DNA of 9,694 nt from Pseudomonadota bacterium (GCA_017629415.1 JAGBXG010000077.1:1-9694), one strand, 5' to 3'; positions 1 through 5,619 are shown, counted from the first letter of the stretch. Translations and numbers: made by a program. The notes: generated by a model from the letters alone, not told the origin.

Positions 1-39
1 GTTGATGGGGTTTTGGTCGAGGGATTTTAGGGTTTTGTT

Positions 40-80
40 TGTGGGGCGCTGCCCCACACCCCGCCGGGGCTTTGCACCGG
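40..80 (-). repeat. GC-rich composite palindrome, copy 1
   Basis: Positions 40-58 form a perfect 8-bp inverted repeat (TGTGGGGC / GCCCCACA) around the triplet GCT. An ACCCCGCC linker (58-65) follows, then an imperfect palindrome ending in CCGG at 80. Read on the minus strand, the order is imperfect palindrome, GGCGGGGT linker, GGGGC-loop-GCCCC palindrome. This is the same order and the same 8-base linker as copy 2 at 1883-1927, which lies on the plus strand. It is typical of intergenic REP-like elements seen in many bacterial genomes. Function is unknown. Confidence 0.6.
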
Positions 81-250
81 AAATGCCATTGAGCAGATGC
101 ACTGTAACGAGGGGCTCGAAAAGGGCAAAGGACCCGGACATGAGGAAGGCGCGTTGCAGATGCTCATCCATCTTGTGGCTTGTGCGCAAAGGGGTGATTT
201 CTTTACATGATGCGGCAGAGCAGGCAGGCACAAGCTTGGCCCACGGTTCT

Positions 251-309
251 CGCCGCGTATCGAAGATAGCGGCGGGCAGCTGGCGTATCGGCGCAGCCGA
301 TAGCCAGCT
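251..309 (-). repeat. Tandem pair of bulged hairpins with GCTAT...ATACGC signature (locus A)
   Basis: There are two adjacent hairpins on the minus strand, 3 nt apart. The first (309 to 278) has outer arms AGCTGGC/GCCAGCT, inner arms TATCGGC/GCCGATA and loop TGC. The second (274 to 251) has outer arms CGCCGC/GCGGCG, inner arms TATC/GATA and loop TTC. In both, a single unpaired C sits between the inner 3' arm (ending ATA) and the outer 3' arm (starting GC). The pair has the same design as the one at 3934-4001 and lies about 67 bp after the stop of the lipoprotein gene at 376-1740, in the same orientation as that gene. Neither hairpin is followed by a T-run, so this is not a classical terminator. 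Confidence 0.7.
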
Positions 310-375
310 TCAACAATGTCCGAACGGGCAGCAGATGGAAACCGGAGGAATAATGGGAATATCTGGCGTCTGCGG

Positions 376-1740
376 TTATTTGCAGAGTCCAGTCTTCTGA
401 TTGCAGCCGTTTGTGCAATGCGTTGGCTGAACGTATTGCCATGTGAGTGTTCCATGGTCATCACGGATACAATTGGCTTTATTTGAATACGTACCGCCAT
501 CCCCCGGAAGGCATTCATAACGAATATCGCCTTCGGTTTCGCAGGGGGTTGCGCAATAGGTTGGGATGCCGAACTGGACGCACACTTTGCCGTTGTCATT
601 GCATTCCGTCGGACCGCCATAGCAGGTATGCGCAATTGTTCCTTCACAATAGTAGTTAGAAGGACTGCAGGATATGAGACCTGGATTTTCATAATATTTA
701 ACAATCTCGTCACATCCATCCTGCGGTGTGCAGACGTTTGCGCAGGCAGCAGTACCAGTATTAAAGAGTACATACGTACCATCCGATAACTGAAGACAAT
801 CTGCCGTGGCAGCAAAGGCATTAACGTTTGGTTCATTACCAGGGGAACAATGATAGTTTGGTAGGTTGTTGGGATCGCACACATCAAGGCAAAAGAGCGC
901 GTCATCGTCATTTGCGATGCAAACACTTCCTGGTGATGTTTCGTTTCGGGGGGAGCAGATGTCTACGTAATTGTCTTCAAAAAAATCATCTTTTGTACAG
1001 ATTCTGTTTGTCAGCCGGGGATCGTAGGAATCTTCTGCATCGGGGATGCATTTGTCATTTCGGCATCCATTTTTACATACAACTGTCGTCCATTTGTTAT
1101 CGACGCATTTCTGCAGGGTATCGGAATTCAGACAGGAGTTGGGGGCATTGCAGCCTTCCTGACATTTACCATCCTTACAGCCATTTGGGCATGGAGTTGT
1201 CTCCCAGCTGCCGTTAATACATTGCTTCAGAGTCGTGGAATCCAAACAGGAATCAGAACCGGAGCATCCCTCTGAGCAGCTGCCAAGGTGGCATCCGAAG
1301 GGGCAGGTTTCTTTGACTGTCCATAATCCGTTGTGACATTCTTCTACATTGGAATCTGAACAGCGTCGTTCACCATTACTGCATAATGGTTGGCTGATAC
1401 ATGTTCCATTCTCACACTTTTCATGGCATTCGCTGATGACCCAGACTTCGTTTATACAGATTTGCAGCTTCATGTCGGTTAAACACTGCGTCATGCCTGA
1501 GGTACATTCTGGACTATCTGGAATACACTTTCCATTCAAACAACCATTGGGGCAGTACATGGGACTCATTCCGGGATCATCGGAAATGATCAGATGATTA
1601 TCATCAAGGCATGCCGGATAGTCGTTTGTTTGCATGCAATTATCGCCGACACACTGGACTGCATAGGCTGCATCTTTCTCACATGATGAGAGCGTGATGA
1701 AGGATATGAAAAGGCTGCTGAGCATGAATATATTGCGCAT
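376..1740 (-). CDS. Cysteine-rich repeat lipoprotein, function unknown
   Basis: A 454-residue predicted secreted lipoprotein. The signal peptide has a short hydrophobic core and a lipobox LSSC with Cys20; residue +2 is Glu, not the Asp that retains E. coli lipoproteins in the inner membrane. The protein has 53 cysteines, that is 52 besides the lipidated one, enough for 26 disulfides. Residues 79-231 hold four tandem repeats of about 38 residues, each with six cysteines and a central Trp (pattern C-x5/6-C-x8-C-x4-W-x4/5-C-x3-C-x4-C), starting near 79, 120, 159 and 197. Half-repeats of the CxNGCxxxxxC kind lie at 63-72 and 442-453. The rest (248-424) is Cys-rich without clear periodicity. Such repeats are common in surface proteins of Myxococcota-like bacteria; no enzymatic motif is visible. 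The start is supported by a weak AGG eight bases upstream and a good promoter. It is probably monocistronic. Expression would require periplasmic disulfide formation. Confidence 0.9.
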   Translation of the reverse strand: MRNIFMLSSLFISFITLSSCEKDAAYAVQCVGDNCMQTNDYPACLDDNHLIISDDPGMSPMYCPNGCLNGKCIPDSPECTSGMTQCLTDMKLQICINEVWVISECHEKCENGTCISQPLCSNGERRCSDSNVEECHNGLWTVKETCPFGCHLGSCSEGCSGSDSCLDSTTLKQCINGSWETTPCPNGCKDGKCQEGCNAPNSCLNSDTLQKCVDNKWTTVVCKNGCRNDKCIPDAEDSYDPRLTNRICTKDDFFEDNYVDICSPRNETSPGSVCIANDDDALFCLDVCDPNNLPNYHCSPGNEPNVNAFAATADCLQLSDGTYVLFNTGTAACANVCTPQDGCDEIVKYYENPGLISCSPSNYYCEGTIAHTCYGGPTECNDNGKVCVQFGIPTYCATPCETEGDIRYECLPGDGGTYSNKANCIRDDHGTLTWQYVQPTHCTNGCNQKTGLCK

Positions 1741-1780
1741 ATAAACTACCTGATAATATGGTCACCAATGGCCTTTATGC

Positions 1781-1810
1781 ATTATAACAGATTTTGCCAT
1801 TGATTAACAA
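1781..1810 (-). promoter_or_regulatory. Sigma70-type promoter of the cysteine-rich lipoprotein gene, with symmetric inverted repeat
   Basis: On the minus strand a -35 hexamer TTGTTA (1810-1805) is followed, after 18 bp, by a perfect -10 TATAAT (1786-1781). The predicted transcription start near 1774 leaves a leader of about 34 nt. A 7-bp inverted repeat CAATGGC (1766-1772) / GCCATTG (1796-1802) is centred at 1784, on the -10 box, and could be an operator. Confidence 0.55.
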
Positions 1811-1864
1811 TTCCTTGCTGCATTTCAATCTTAGAGGCGAGCTATTGGCTCATTCATAAAAATG

Positions 1865-1985
1865 TCAAATCCATTGCAGGTTCCAAGGGGCTCAGCCCCT
1901 TGGCGGGGTTTGGGGCGGAGCCCCAAAAGAACTTTGCGTACACCGTGGGGGCTTGCCCCCCATCCAAATCAAGAAATGGATTTGA
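1865..1985. repeat. 121-bp element: nested GC-rich palindromes inside an 11-bp inverted repeat (composite palindrome, copy 2)
   Basis: Perfect 11-bp inverted repeats TCAAATCCATT (1865-1875) and AATGGATTTGA (1975-1985) bracket three palindromes. These are CCAAGGGGCT/AGCCCCTTGG (1883-1903), TTTGGGGC/GCCCCAAA around GGA (1909-1927) and GGGGGC/GCCCCC around TT (1947-1960). The first two are joined by the same GGCGGGGT linker as copy 1 at 40-80, in the opposite orientation. It begins 11 bp after the stop of the M2 peptidase gene. It resembles a REP or MITE-like non-autonomous element. I see no convincing target duplication at its ends and no T-run that would make it an intrinsic terminator, though folded RNA could still slow polymerase or protect the 3' end. 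Confidence 0.6.
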
Positions 1986-1996
1986 AGATAAATTGA

Positions 1997-3850
1997 TTAA
2001 AATCCGCAGATTTTGCCCTGGTTTTGTTCATCCAGGAAGGCTTTGAGCGGTGCATAGTATTCGAGCATGGCGGCGGCGGACATTTTGGGTGAGCCGGTCA
2101 TTTCTTCGAGGGTTTTCTGCCAGGGCTGTGAAGCGCCTTTAGAAAGCATTGCGGCCAGTTTTTCGCCGGCGGCTTTGCTCTGATAGATGGAGCATTCGTG
2201 GAGCGGTCCCTGGTGTCCGGCGGCATCGCAAAGGGCTTTGTGGAACTGGAACTGGAGAATGCGAGCAATGAAGTAGCGGAGATAAGGCGTGTTGCCGGGC
2301 ACGTGGTATTTGGCACCGGCATCGAAGTGGGTTTCGTCGCGCGTTTCGGGGGCGGAAACACCTTGCAGCTCTTCGCGGAGTTTCCACCAGGCGGCGTTAT
2401 AATTTTCGGGCGTGACGGAGCCGTCAAAGACGCGCCAGCGCCATTCGTCGATGAGCAAACCGAACGGCAGGAAGGCAATTTTATCTAATGCAGACTGCAT
2501 TTGCTGATTGATCGTCGATTCGGGGCTGTTTTCAAAGGTGTCGAGCAAGCCGATTTGCTGGAGATATTTCGGCGTCATCGAAAGCGTGAGCGTATCGCCG
2601 ATACCTTCATGGAAACCGTCATTGGCGCCGCCCTGATATACAAACGGCAAATGATTATAATATAAATAATAATAGATATGTCCGAGTTCATGCTGAATCG
2701 TCATGAGATTTTCGGTGTTCGGTTCAATACAAAGCTTGATGCGCACATCGCCTTGGGTATCGAGGTCCCAGGCACTGGCATGACAGACAACTTCGCGGTC
2801 TGCCGGTTTGGTGAACATCGAATGGATATAAAATGATTTGGGCAATGCGCGCATTCCCAGTGATTCATAGAAATCTTCGCACGTTTCAACCATCTGAACC
2901 GGCGTCAGTTTTTCTTTGATTTTGGGCGTGGCATCGAGATTGGGCGCATCGGGATACGGCACGACAATCGGATATATATTATTCCATTCCTGTGCCCACA
3001 TATTGCCGAGCAAGTGCGCGGGAATCGGCTTGTCAAGCGGCACGACATCGGCGCCATATTTTTCCGAAAGTTTTGCGCGGACATAGCAATGCAGCGAATC
3101 ATAGAGCGGTTTCAATTCATTCCAAAGCGCCTTGATTTCGGCCTGGAATTCCGCCGCCGGGGCATCGTAACCGGCCAGCCAAACTTCCGACAAATCGTTA
3201 AATCCGATATCTTTGGCGCCTTCGTTGCCGAGCGTCACAAATTCCTGATACAGCGGTTTCTGGCTGTCAAAAGCATTATGCCAGCCAATCCAGGCTTTTT
3301 TCATTTCTTCCGGATTCGAACTTTTAACCAGCACATCCGACAACGCGCCCAAATCCATGCATTTGTCGCCTTCACAGGCTTTGGCCGCGCCATAATAACC
3401 GATCAATTTCGAGCTGATTTCAGCCAATTTGGCTTGTTTTTCGGCATCTTTGGGTGGCGGGAGTGCCGTATCTGTGCGCAATTTCGTCCACTGGCGCAGC
3501 TGGTCATCACACGTGGCATCCGAGGCCTGAAAGGCATTGGCAGCCGCAATCAGCGCCGACCGTTCCGCCATCATTTTCCCCTCGCTTTCCGTCAGCGCCG
3601 CCTCCGTTTCCGCATTAATATCTGTCATATATTTCCAGTTCATCTGTTCGCTGGTGGACACGAGCCGGGTCAGCGTCACATTGGCCTGATCGAGGAACTG
3701 ACCCATCGGGGACATCGATTGGCAGACACCGGCAGCCGGAGCTTCGGCCACAGGCGCTTCAACGGGGTCGGCGGCAGATTGGGGCGCGGGCTGCGAACTG
3801 CAGGCCATCAAAAGTGCGGCAACGGCAATCAAAGACAAACTTTTTTTCAT
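1997..3850 (-). CDS. M2-family peptidyl-dipeptidase (angiotensin-converting-enzyme homologue), lipoprotein
   Basis: A 617-residue zinc metallopeptidase predicted to remove C-terminal dipeptides from peptides outside the cytoplasm. The signal peptide ends in lipobox LMAC (Cys17) and is followed by a Pro/Ala-rich linker to about residue 41. The zinc site HELGH lies at 387-391 with the third ligand Glu415 in HEGIGD, 24 residues after His391, as in testis ACE (383, 387, 411). Substrate and chloride-site residues also align: Arg492 (ACE Arg489), Lys514, His516, Tyr523, Arg525 and Tyr526 (ACE 511, 513, 520, 522, 523). Length fits a single-domain ACE. The segment 505-560 (THFDAGAK, QFQFHKALC, IYQSKAAGE) is strikingly close to animal ACE. 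The start is set by AAGGA five bases upstream. The peptidase may feed a scavenging pathway for dietary or host peptides; that is inference. Confidence 0.95.
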   Translation of the reverse strand: MKKSLSLIAVAALLMACSSQPAPQSAADPVEAPVAEAPAAGVCQSMSPMGQFLDQANVTLTRLVSTSEQMNWKYMTDINAETEAALTESEGKMMAERSALIAAANAFQASDATCDDQLRQWTKLRTDTALPPPKDAEKQAKLAEISSKLIGYYGAAKACEGDKCMDLGALSDVLVKSSNPEEMKKAWIGWHNAFDSQKPLYQEFVTLGNEGAKDIGFNDLSEVWLAGYDAPAAEFQAEIKALWNELKPLYDSLHCYVRAKLSEKYGADVVPLDKPIPAHLLGNMWAQEWNNIYPIVVPYPDAPNLDATPKIKEKLTPVQMVETCEDFYESLGMRALPKSFYIHSMFTKPADREVVCHASAWDLDTQGDVRIKLCIEPNTENLMTIQHELGHIYYYLYYNHLPFVYQGGANDGFHEGIGDTLTLSMTPKYLQQIGLLDTFENSPESTINQQMQSALDKIAFLPFGLLIDEWRWRVFDGSVTPENYNAAWWKLREELQGVSAPETRDETHFDAGAKYHVPGNTPYLRYFIARILQFQFHKALCDAAGHQGPLHECSIYQSKAAGEKLAAMLSKGASQPWQKTLEEMTGSPKMSAAAMLEYYAPLKAFLDEQNQGKICGF

Positions 3851-3855
3851 AAAAA

Positions 3856-3860
3856 TCCTT
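3856..3860 (-). promoter_or_regulatory. Ribosome binding site of the M2 peptidase gene
   Basis: AAGGA on the minus strand, five bases (all T) before the ATG at 3850. It supports that start, which is also directly followed by a well-formed lipoprotein signal peptide. No convincing -35/-10 pair is visible upstream. Confidence 0.7.
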
Positions 3861-3879
3861 ATATTTAAATGAATGATAA

Positions 3880-3900
3880 CCTCGGCATCATCGCCGGAGG
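3880..3900 (-). promoter_or_regulatory. Hairpin in the leader of the M2 peptidase gene
   Basis: CCTCGGC (3880-3886) can pair with GCCGGAGG (3893-3900) with one bulged base and a six-base loop. It lies about 30 bp before the peptidase start codon and would be in the 5' leader if transcription begins further upstream. It has no T-run and no known riboswitch signature. It may be incidental. Confidence 0.25.
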
Positions 3901-3933
3901 CTGTTAAACCGTTTTATACATTTTATGGGGGAA

Positions 3934-4001
3934 TGTATGGCTATTGCTGCGCAATACGCCATACACAAACGGCGCTATTGCTTACGCAATACGCGCCGTT
4001 T
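3934..4001 (+). repeat. Tandem pair of bulged hairpins with GCTAT...ATACGC signature (locus B)
   Basis: There are two hairpins in tandem. The first (3934-3965) has outer arms TGTATGGC/GCCATACA, inner arms TATTGC/GCAATA and loop TGC. The second (3967-4001) has outer arms AACGGCGC/GCGCCGTT (extendable by one A-T pair), the same inner arms and loop TTAC. In both, one C is unpaired between ATA and the outer 3' arm. They share GCTATTGCT and CGCAATACGC but differ in the outer arms while keeping perfect pairing. Six T's (3999-4004) follow the second stem on the plus strand, resembling an intrinsic terminator. However, no plus-strand gene reads into it: both flanking genes are on the minus strand, where the run after the stem is only TTTGTGT. 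Confidence 0.75.
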
Positions 4002-4061
4002 TTTCATCTTATTTTTTAGGATTCTCGAGAAAATTTAAAATTTCAGTCATAAATTTTAATA

Positions 4062-5144
4062 TTATTTGAATGATTTGAGTGTTTCAGCAAGTTCAAGTAC
4101 CTTGTCTAAAAGACCAAATTCCTTGGCAACCCGAGCCTGAGTTTTGTTGGAACTCAGACAAATATCGGAAAAATGAGGGACAAACACGGCCGCATTCAGA
4201 AGAATATTGATGCTTATCATGTCTTTTTGAAGCGAAAGACTCAAGGTTTTGCCAGATTTGCGCAAGTCATCGCTCCATTTGAGGAAGTGTCGGATAAAAT
4301 CAGAGCTCAAAAATTCCTCCAAAGTGATTTCTTCCAAAGTGATTTTGGGTCCTTGGGGGGTGGCAGAAATCTCCGTGTTTTCAGAGGCTTGTATATTGAG
4401 ATTATCGCTTGAGTTTTGGGGAAGCTCAAGCCTGGTGTGGTCTTGGGTAAAATTGGGGCAATTGATTTCTGAGGTTTTGAGCGGAATGATGGAAAATTGG
4501 CGTGCTATGCGACTTTCCTTAAAGGCTCGGAGATTCTGGAATGTCTTGTCAGTGGCGTTACGGCATGGAATCAGGGCAACGGGTGTGCCTCCGTATGGTC
4601 GTGAGAGCTGAATCTTCGTGAGTAGTGCCGAACGTTCCAGTTTCGTATATAAAAAATTCTGGACGATTTCGACGTTTGCCATTTCAAAGTTTCTGCCGGT
4701 GGCAGTTGTGCCCTGAATGATATCATGGATGCGGTTGAGCTGTATCGGATGTTTGCTGAAATGGACATGCGCATATTGATGGCTGTTTTGAGAATGATGA
4801 TCCTGCAGATATGACGCGTCCTGATATTTTTTTTGAATATAAGGTTGAATATATTCTATTTTAAACTGCCGCTCAGATTGTTTCTGAGTTTTTTGAATAA
4901 TTTTAAACAATATTGTTCTGACGATGCAATACGCCACGGATACAGCCAATAATGCCATGAGGTTGCCATTATATAACCATACCATGGCAAGGGTGGCCAT
5001 AAAGATGATACCGAAGCATCCTCTTGTCATAAAGTAGGAGATGAGCAGGGAACGTGAAGATTTTGTGGATGAAACAGCAAGCTGTGTTTTGGGTTCGGCG
5101 GTCTTGTCCAGTTCAGAGGTATGAGTCGTTTTGGAGGATTTCAT
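4062..5144 (-). CDS. Two-helix membrane protein, possibly DUF3137-like
   Basis: A 360-residue protein I do not firmly recognise. A polar N-terminus (1-33) precedes two probable membrane helices at about 43-58 and 61-83, then a basic segment and a mainly soluble C-terminal region (84-360). This layout fits DUF3137: helical pair, a strand-rich core with a G-x(5)-G-x(3)-F motif (residues 144-153, then ANVEIVQ), a segment ending in GTPVALIPC (186-194) and a late LSLSLQKDMISINI strand (301-314). The resemblance is judged by eye and is weak. A polar insert (about 224-265) is unlike the core. A 15-bp tandem duplication (4318-4347) encodes ITLEE twice (268-277). No Shine-Dalgarno sequence is visible before the ATG, so the start is uncertain; Met39, at the edge of the first helix, is an alternative. 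The gene is transcribed away from the giant lipoprotein gene. Confidence 0.75.
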   Translation of the reverse strand: MKSSKTTHTSELDKTAEPKTQLAVSSTKSSRSLLISYFMTRGCFGIIFMATLAMVWLYNGNLMALLAVSVAYCIVRTILFKIIQKTQKQSERQFKIEYIQPYIQKKYQDASYLQDHHSQNSHQYAHVHFSKHPIQLNRIHDIIQGTTATGRNFEMANVEIVQNFLYTKLERSALLTKIQLSRPYGGTPVALIPCRNATDKTFQNLRAFKESRIARQFSIIPLKTSEINCPNFTQDHTRLELPQNSSDNLNIQASENTEISATPQGPKITLEEITLEEFLSSDFIRHFLKWSDDLRKSGKTLSLSLQKDMISINILLNAAVFVPHFSDICLSSNKTQARVAKEFGLLDKVLELAETLKSFK

Positions 5145-5170
5145 GATATTTTTATGGGAGTCAGATGAAG

Positions 5171-5191
5171 ATTGGAAATGGGCTTTCCAAT
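5171..5191. promoter_or_regulatory. Perfect 8-bp palindrome, candidate operator or leader hairpin
   Basis: ATTGGAAA (5171-5178) and TTTCCAAT (5184-5191) are exact reverse complements separated by five bases. The palindrome lies 27-47 bp upstream of the start codon at 5144 and downstream of the candidate minus-strand promoter. It would therefore be in the 5' leader, suited to a repressor dimer or an RNA hairpin. Confidence 0.45.
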
Positions 5192-5221
5192 GCTTTTTTG
5201 AGGGTAAAACATGTGTGATAG

Positions 5222-5249
5222 AAAATAAAGTTTAAAAAGAATAGGTCAA
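5222..5249 (-). promoter_or_regulatory. Candidate promoter for the 4062-5144 membrane-protein gene
   Basis: Minus-strand TTGACC (5249-5244), 16-bp spacer, TATTTT (5227-5222). The start would fall near 5215 and give a leader of about 70 nt containing the 5171-5191 palindrome. The -35 is a five-of-six match; the -10 is weaker. Confidence 0.35.
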
Positions 5250-5283
5250 TTTATTTGGTTTTGAACAAGGTTGCTGAACTATT

Positions 5284-5317
5284 AAAAGATTGTAAATAAA
5301 AGATTGTAAAAGATTGT
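5284..5317. repeat. Three direct repeats of AAAAGATTGT
   Basis: Identical 10-mers occur at 5284-5293, 5298-5307 and 5308-5317, with start-to-start distances of 14 and 10 bp. The last overlaps the -35 of the candidate promoter at 5314-5342, and the array sits between the divergent promoters. This is the usual placement for a regulator's binding sites. Three short units with no variable spacers rule out a CRISPR array, and there is no DnaA-box resemblance. Confidence 0.6.
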
Positions 5318-5342
5318 TTTCAGGTATAAAATTTTGTAAAAT
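5314..5342 (+). promoter_or_regulatory. Candidate upstream plus-strand promoter
   Basis: TTGTTT (5314-5319), 17-bp spacer, TAAAAT (5337-5342). Transcription would begin near 5349, about 40 nt before the small ORF at 5390 and well before the lipoprotein gene. The high AT content makes a chance match plausible. Confidence 0.3.
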
Positions 5343-5389
5343 AACACAACCAAACAACACGAGTTATGTATATTTAATATATTATCAGT

Positions 5390-5518
5390 ATGTTTGGACT
5401 GTGTTTGATTGGTGTATTATTATATATATTAGGCATTATTGTTCATCATGAAAGTAATATTAAAAGCTATATGAAGGGTGTTGTATATCGGATGATGAAG
5501 TGGGGAGTTGGTATGTGA
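5390..5518 (+). CDS. Possible 42-residue single-helix membrane miniprotein
   Basis: An open frame of 42 codons. Its first 18 residues (MFGLCLIGVLLYILGIIV) form an uninterrupted hydrophobic segment. A basic, Met-rich tail follows (KSYMKGVVYRMMKWGVGM). That pattern is typical of small membrane proteins, including type I toxins and small regulatory peptides. Against it: no Shine-Dalgarno sequence precedes the ATG, and T-rich DNA readily encodes hydrophobic residues by chance. It lies between the direct-repeat array and the promoter proximal to the giant lipoprotein gene, so it could also act as an upstream leader ORF. Confidence 0.22.
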   Translation: MFGLCLIGVLLYILGIIVHHESNIKSYMKGVVYRMMKWGVGM

Positions 5519-5549
5519 ACATATCATTATAGTATATAGGCGAGTTTTC

Positions 5550-5578
5550 TTGTCAGAATGGGCAAAATAGGGTAAAAT
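5550..5578 (+). promoter_or_regulatory. Candidate proximal promoter of the giant lipoprotein gene
   Basis: TTGTCA (5550-5555), 17-bp spacer, TAAAAT (5573-5578). This would start transcription near 5585, leaving a leader of about 45 nt before the ATG at 5630. A perfect TATAAT overlaps at 5578-5583 but is 22 bp from the same -35. Confidence 0.45.
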
Positions 5579-5619
5579 ATAATGGCGTTTTTACTTCTGT
5601 TTTTCGCATTTTGCAAACG

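Larger units (their letters stand above)
1..375. other. Non-coding region rich in palindromic repeats, downstream of the cysteine-rich lipoprotein gene
   Basis: I see no credible gene here. The open frames that cross it have no family resemblance, run over palindromes and overlap the real gene at 376-1740 in other frames. It holds a GC-rich composite palindrome (40-80) and a tandem pair of bulged hairpins (251-309), listed separately. The stretch 81-250 shows nothing I can assign; it could be decayed coding sequence, but no recognisable protein remains. No hairpin followed by a T-run is visible after the lipoprotein stop codon on the minus strand, so an intrinsic terminator is not evident. 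Confidence 0.6.

Noticed and set aside
27..926. 299-codon minus-strand open frame overlapping the cysteine-rich lipoprotein gene
   Set aside because: It runs in another frame of a well-supported gene, crosses the palindromic repeats, and its translation has low-complexity, non-protein-like character without domains.
2198..2488. 96-codon plus-strand open frame opposite the peptidase C-terminus
   Set aside because: It is opposite the most conserved ACE-like part of the peptidase and has no recognisable product.
3014..3868. 284-codon plus-strand open frame opposite the M2 peptidase
   Set aside because: It is antisense to the N-terminal half of a gene with clear family motifs; its Arg/Phe/Gly-rich composition is typical of a complementary-strand shadow.
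4318..4347. 15-bp tandem duplication inside the membrane-protein gene
   Set aside because: It only duplicates ITLEE within the reading frame; two copies are too few to suggest phase variation, and the unit is a multiple of three.
5171..5199. Palindrome followed by six T's as a plus-strand intrinsic terminator
   Set aside because: No plus-strand gene lies upstream and the stem is AT-rich and short; an operator or leader hairpin for the minus-strand gene fits better.
5284..5317. Three AAAAGATTGT repeats as a CRISPR remnant or replication iterons
   Set aside because: The units are only 10 bp, lack spacers of CRISPR size, and there is no cas gene, replication initiator or DnaA box nearby.
5550..5583. 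TTGTCA paired with the perfect TATAAT at 5578-5583
   Set aside because: The spacer would be 22 bp, too long for a sigma70 promoter; the overlapping TAAAAT at 17 bp is preferred.
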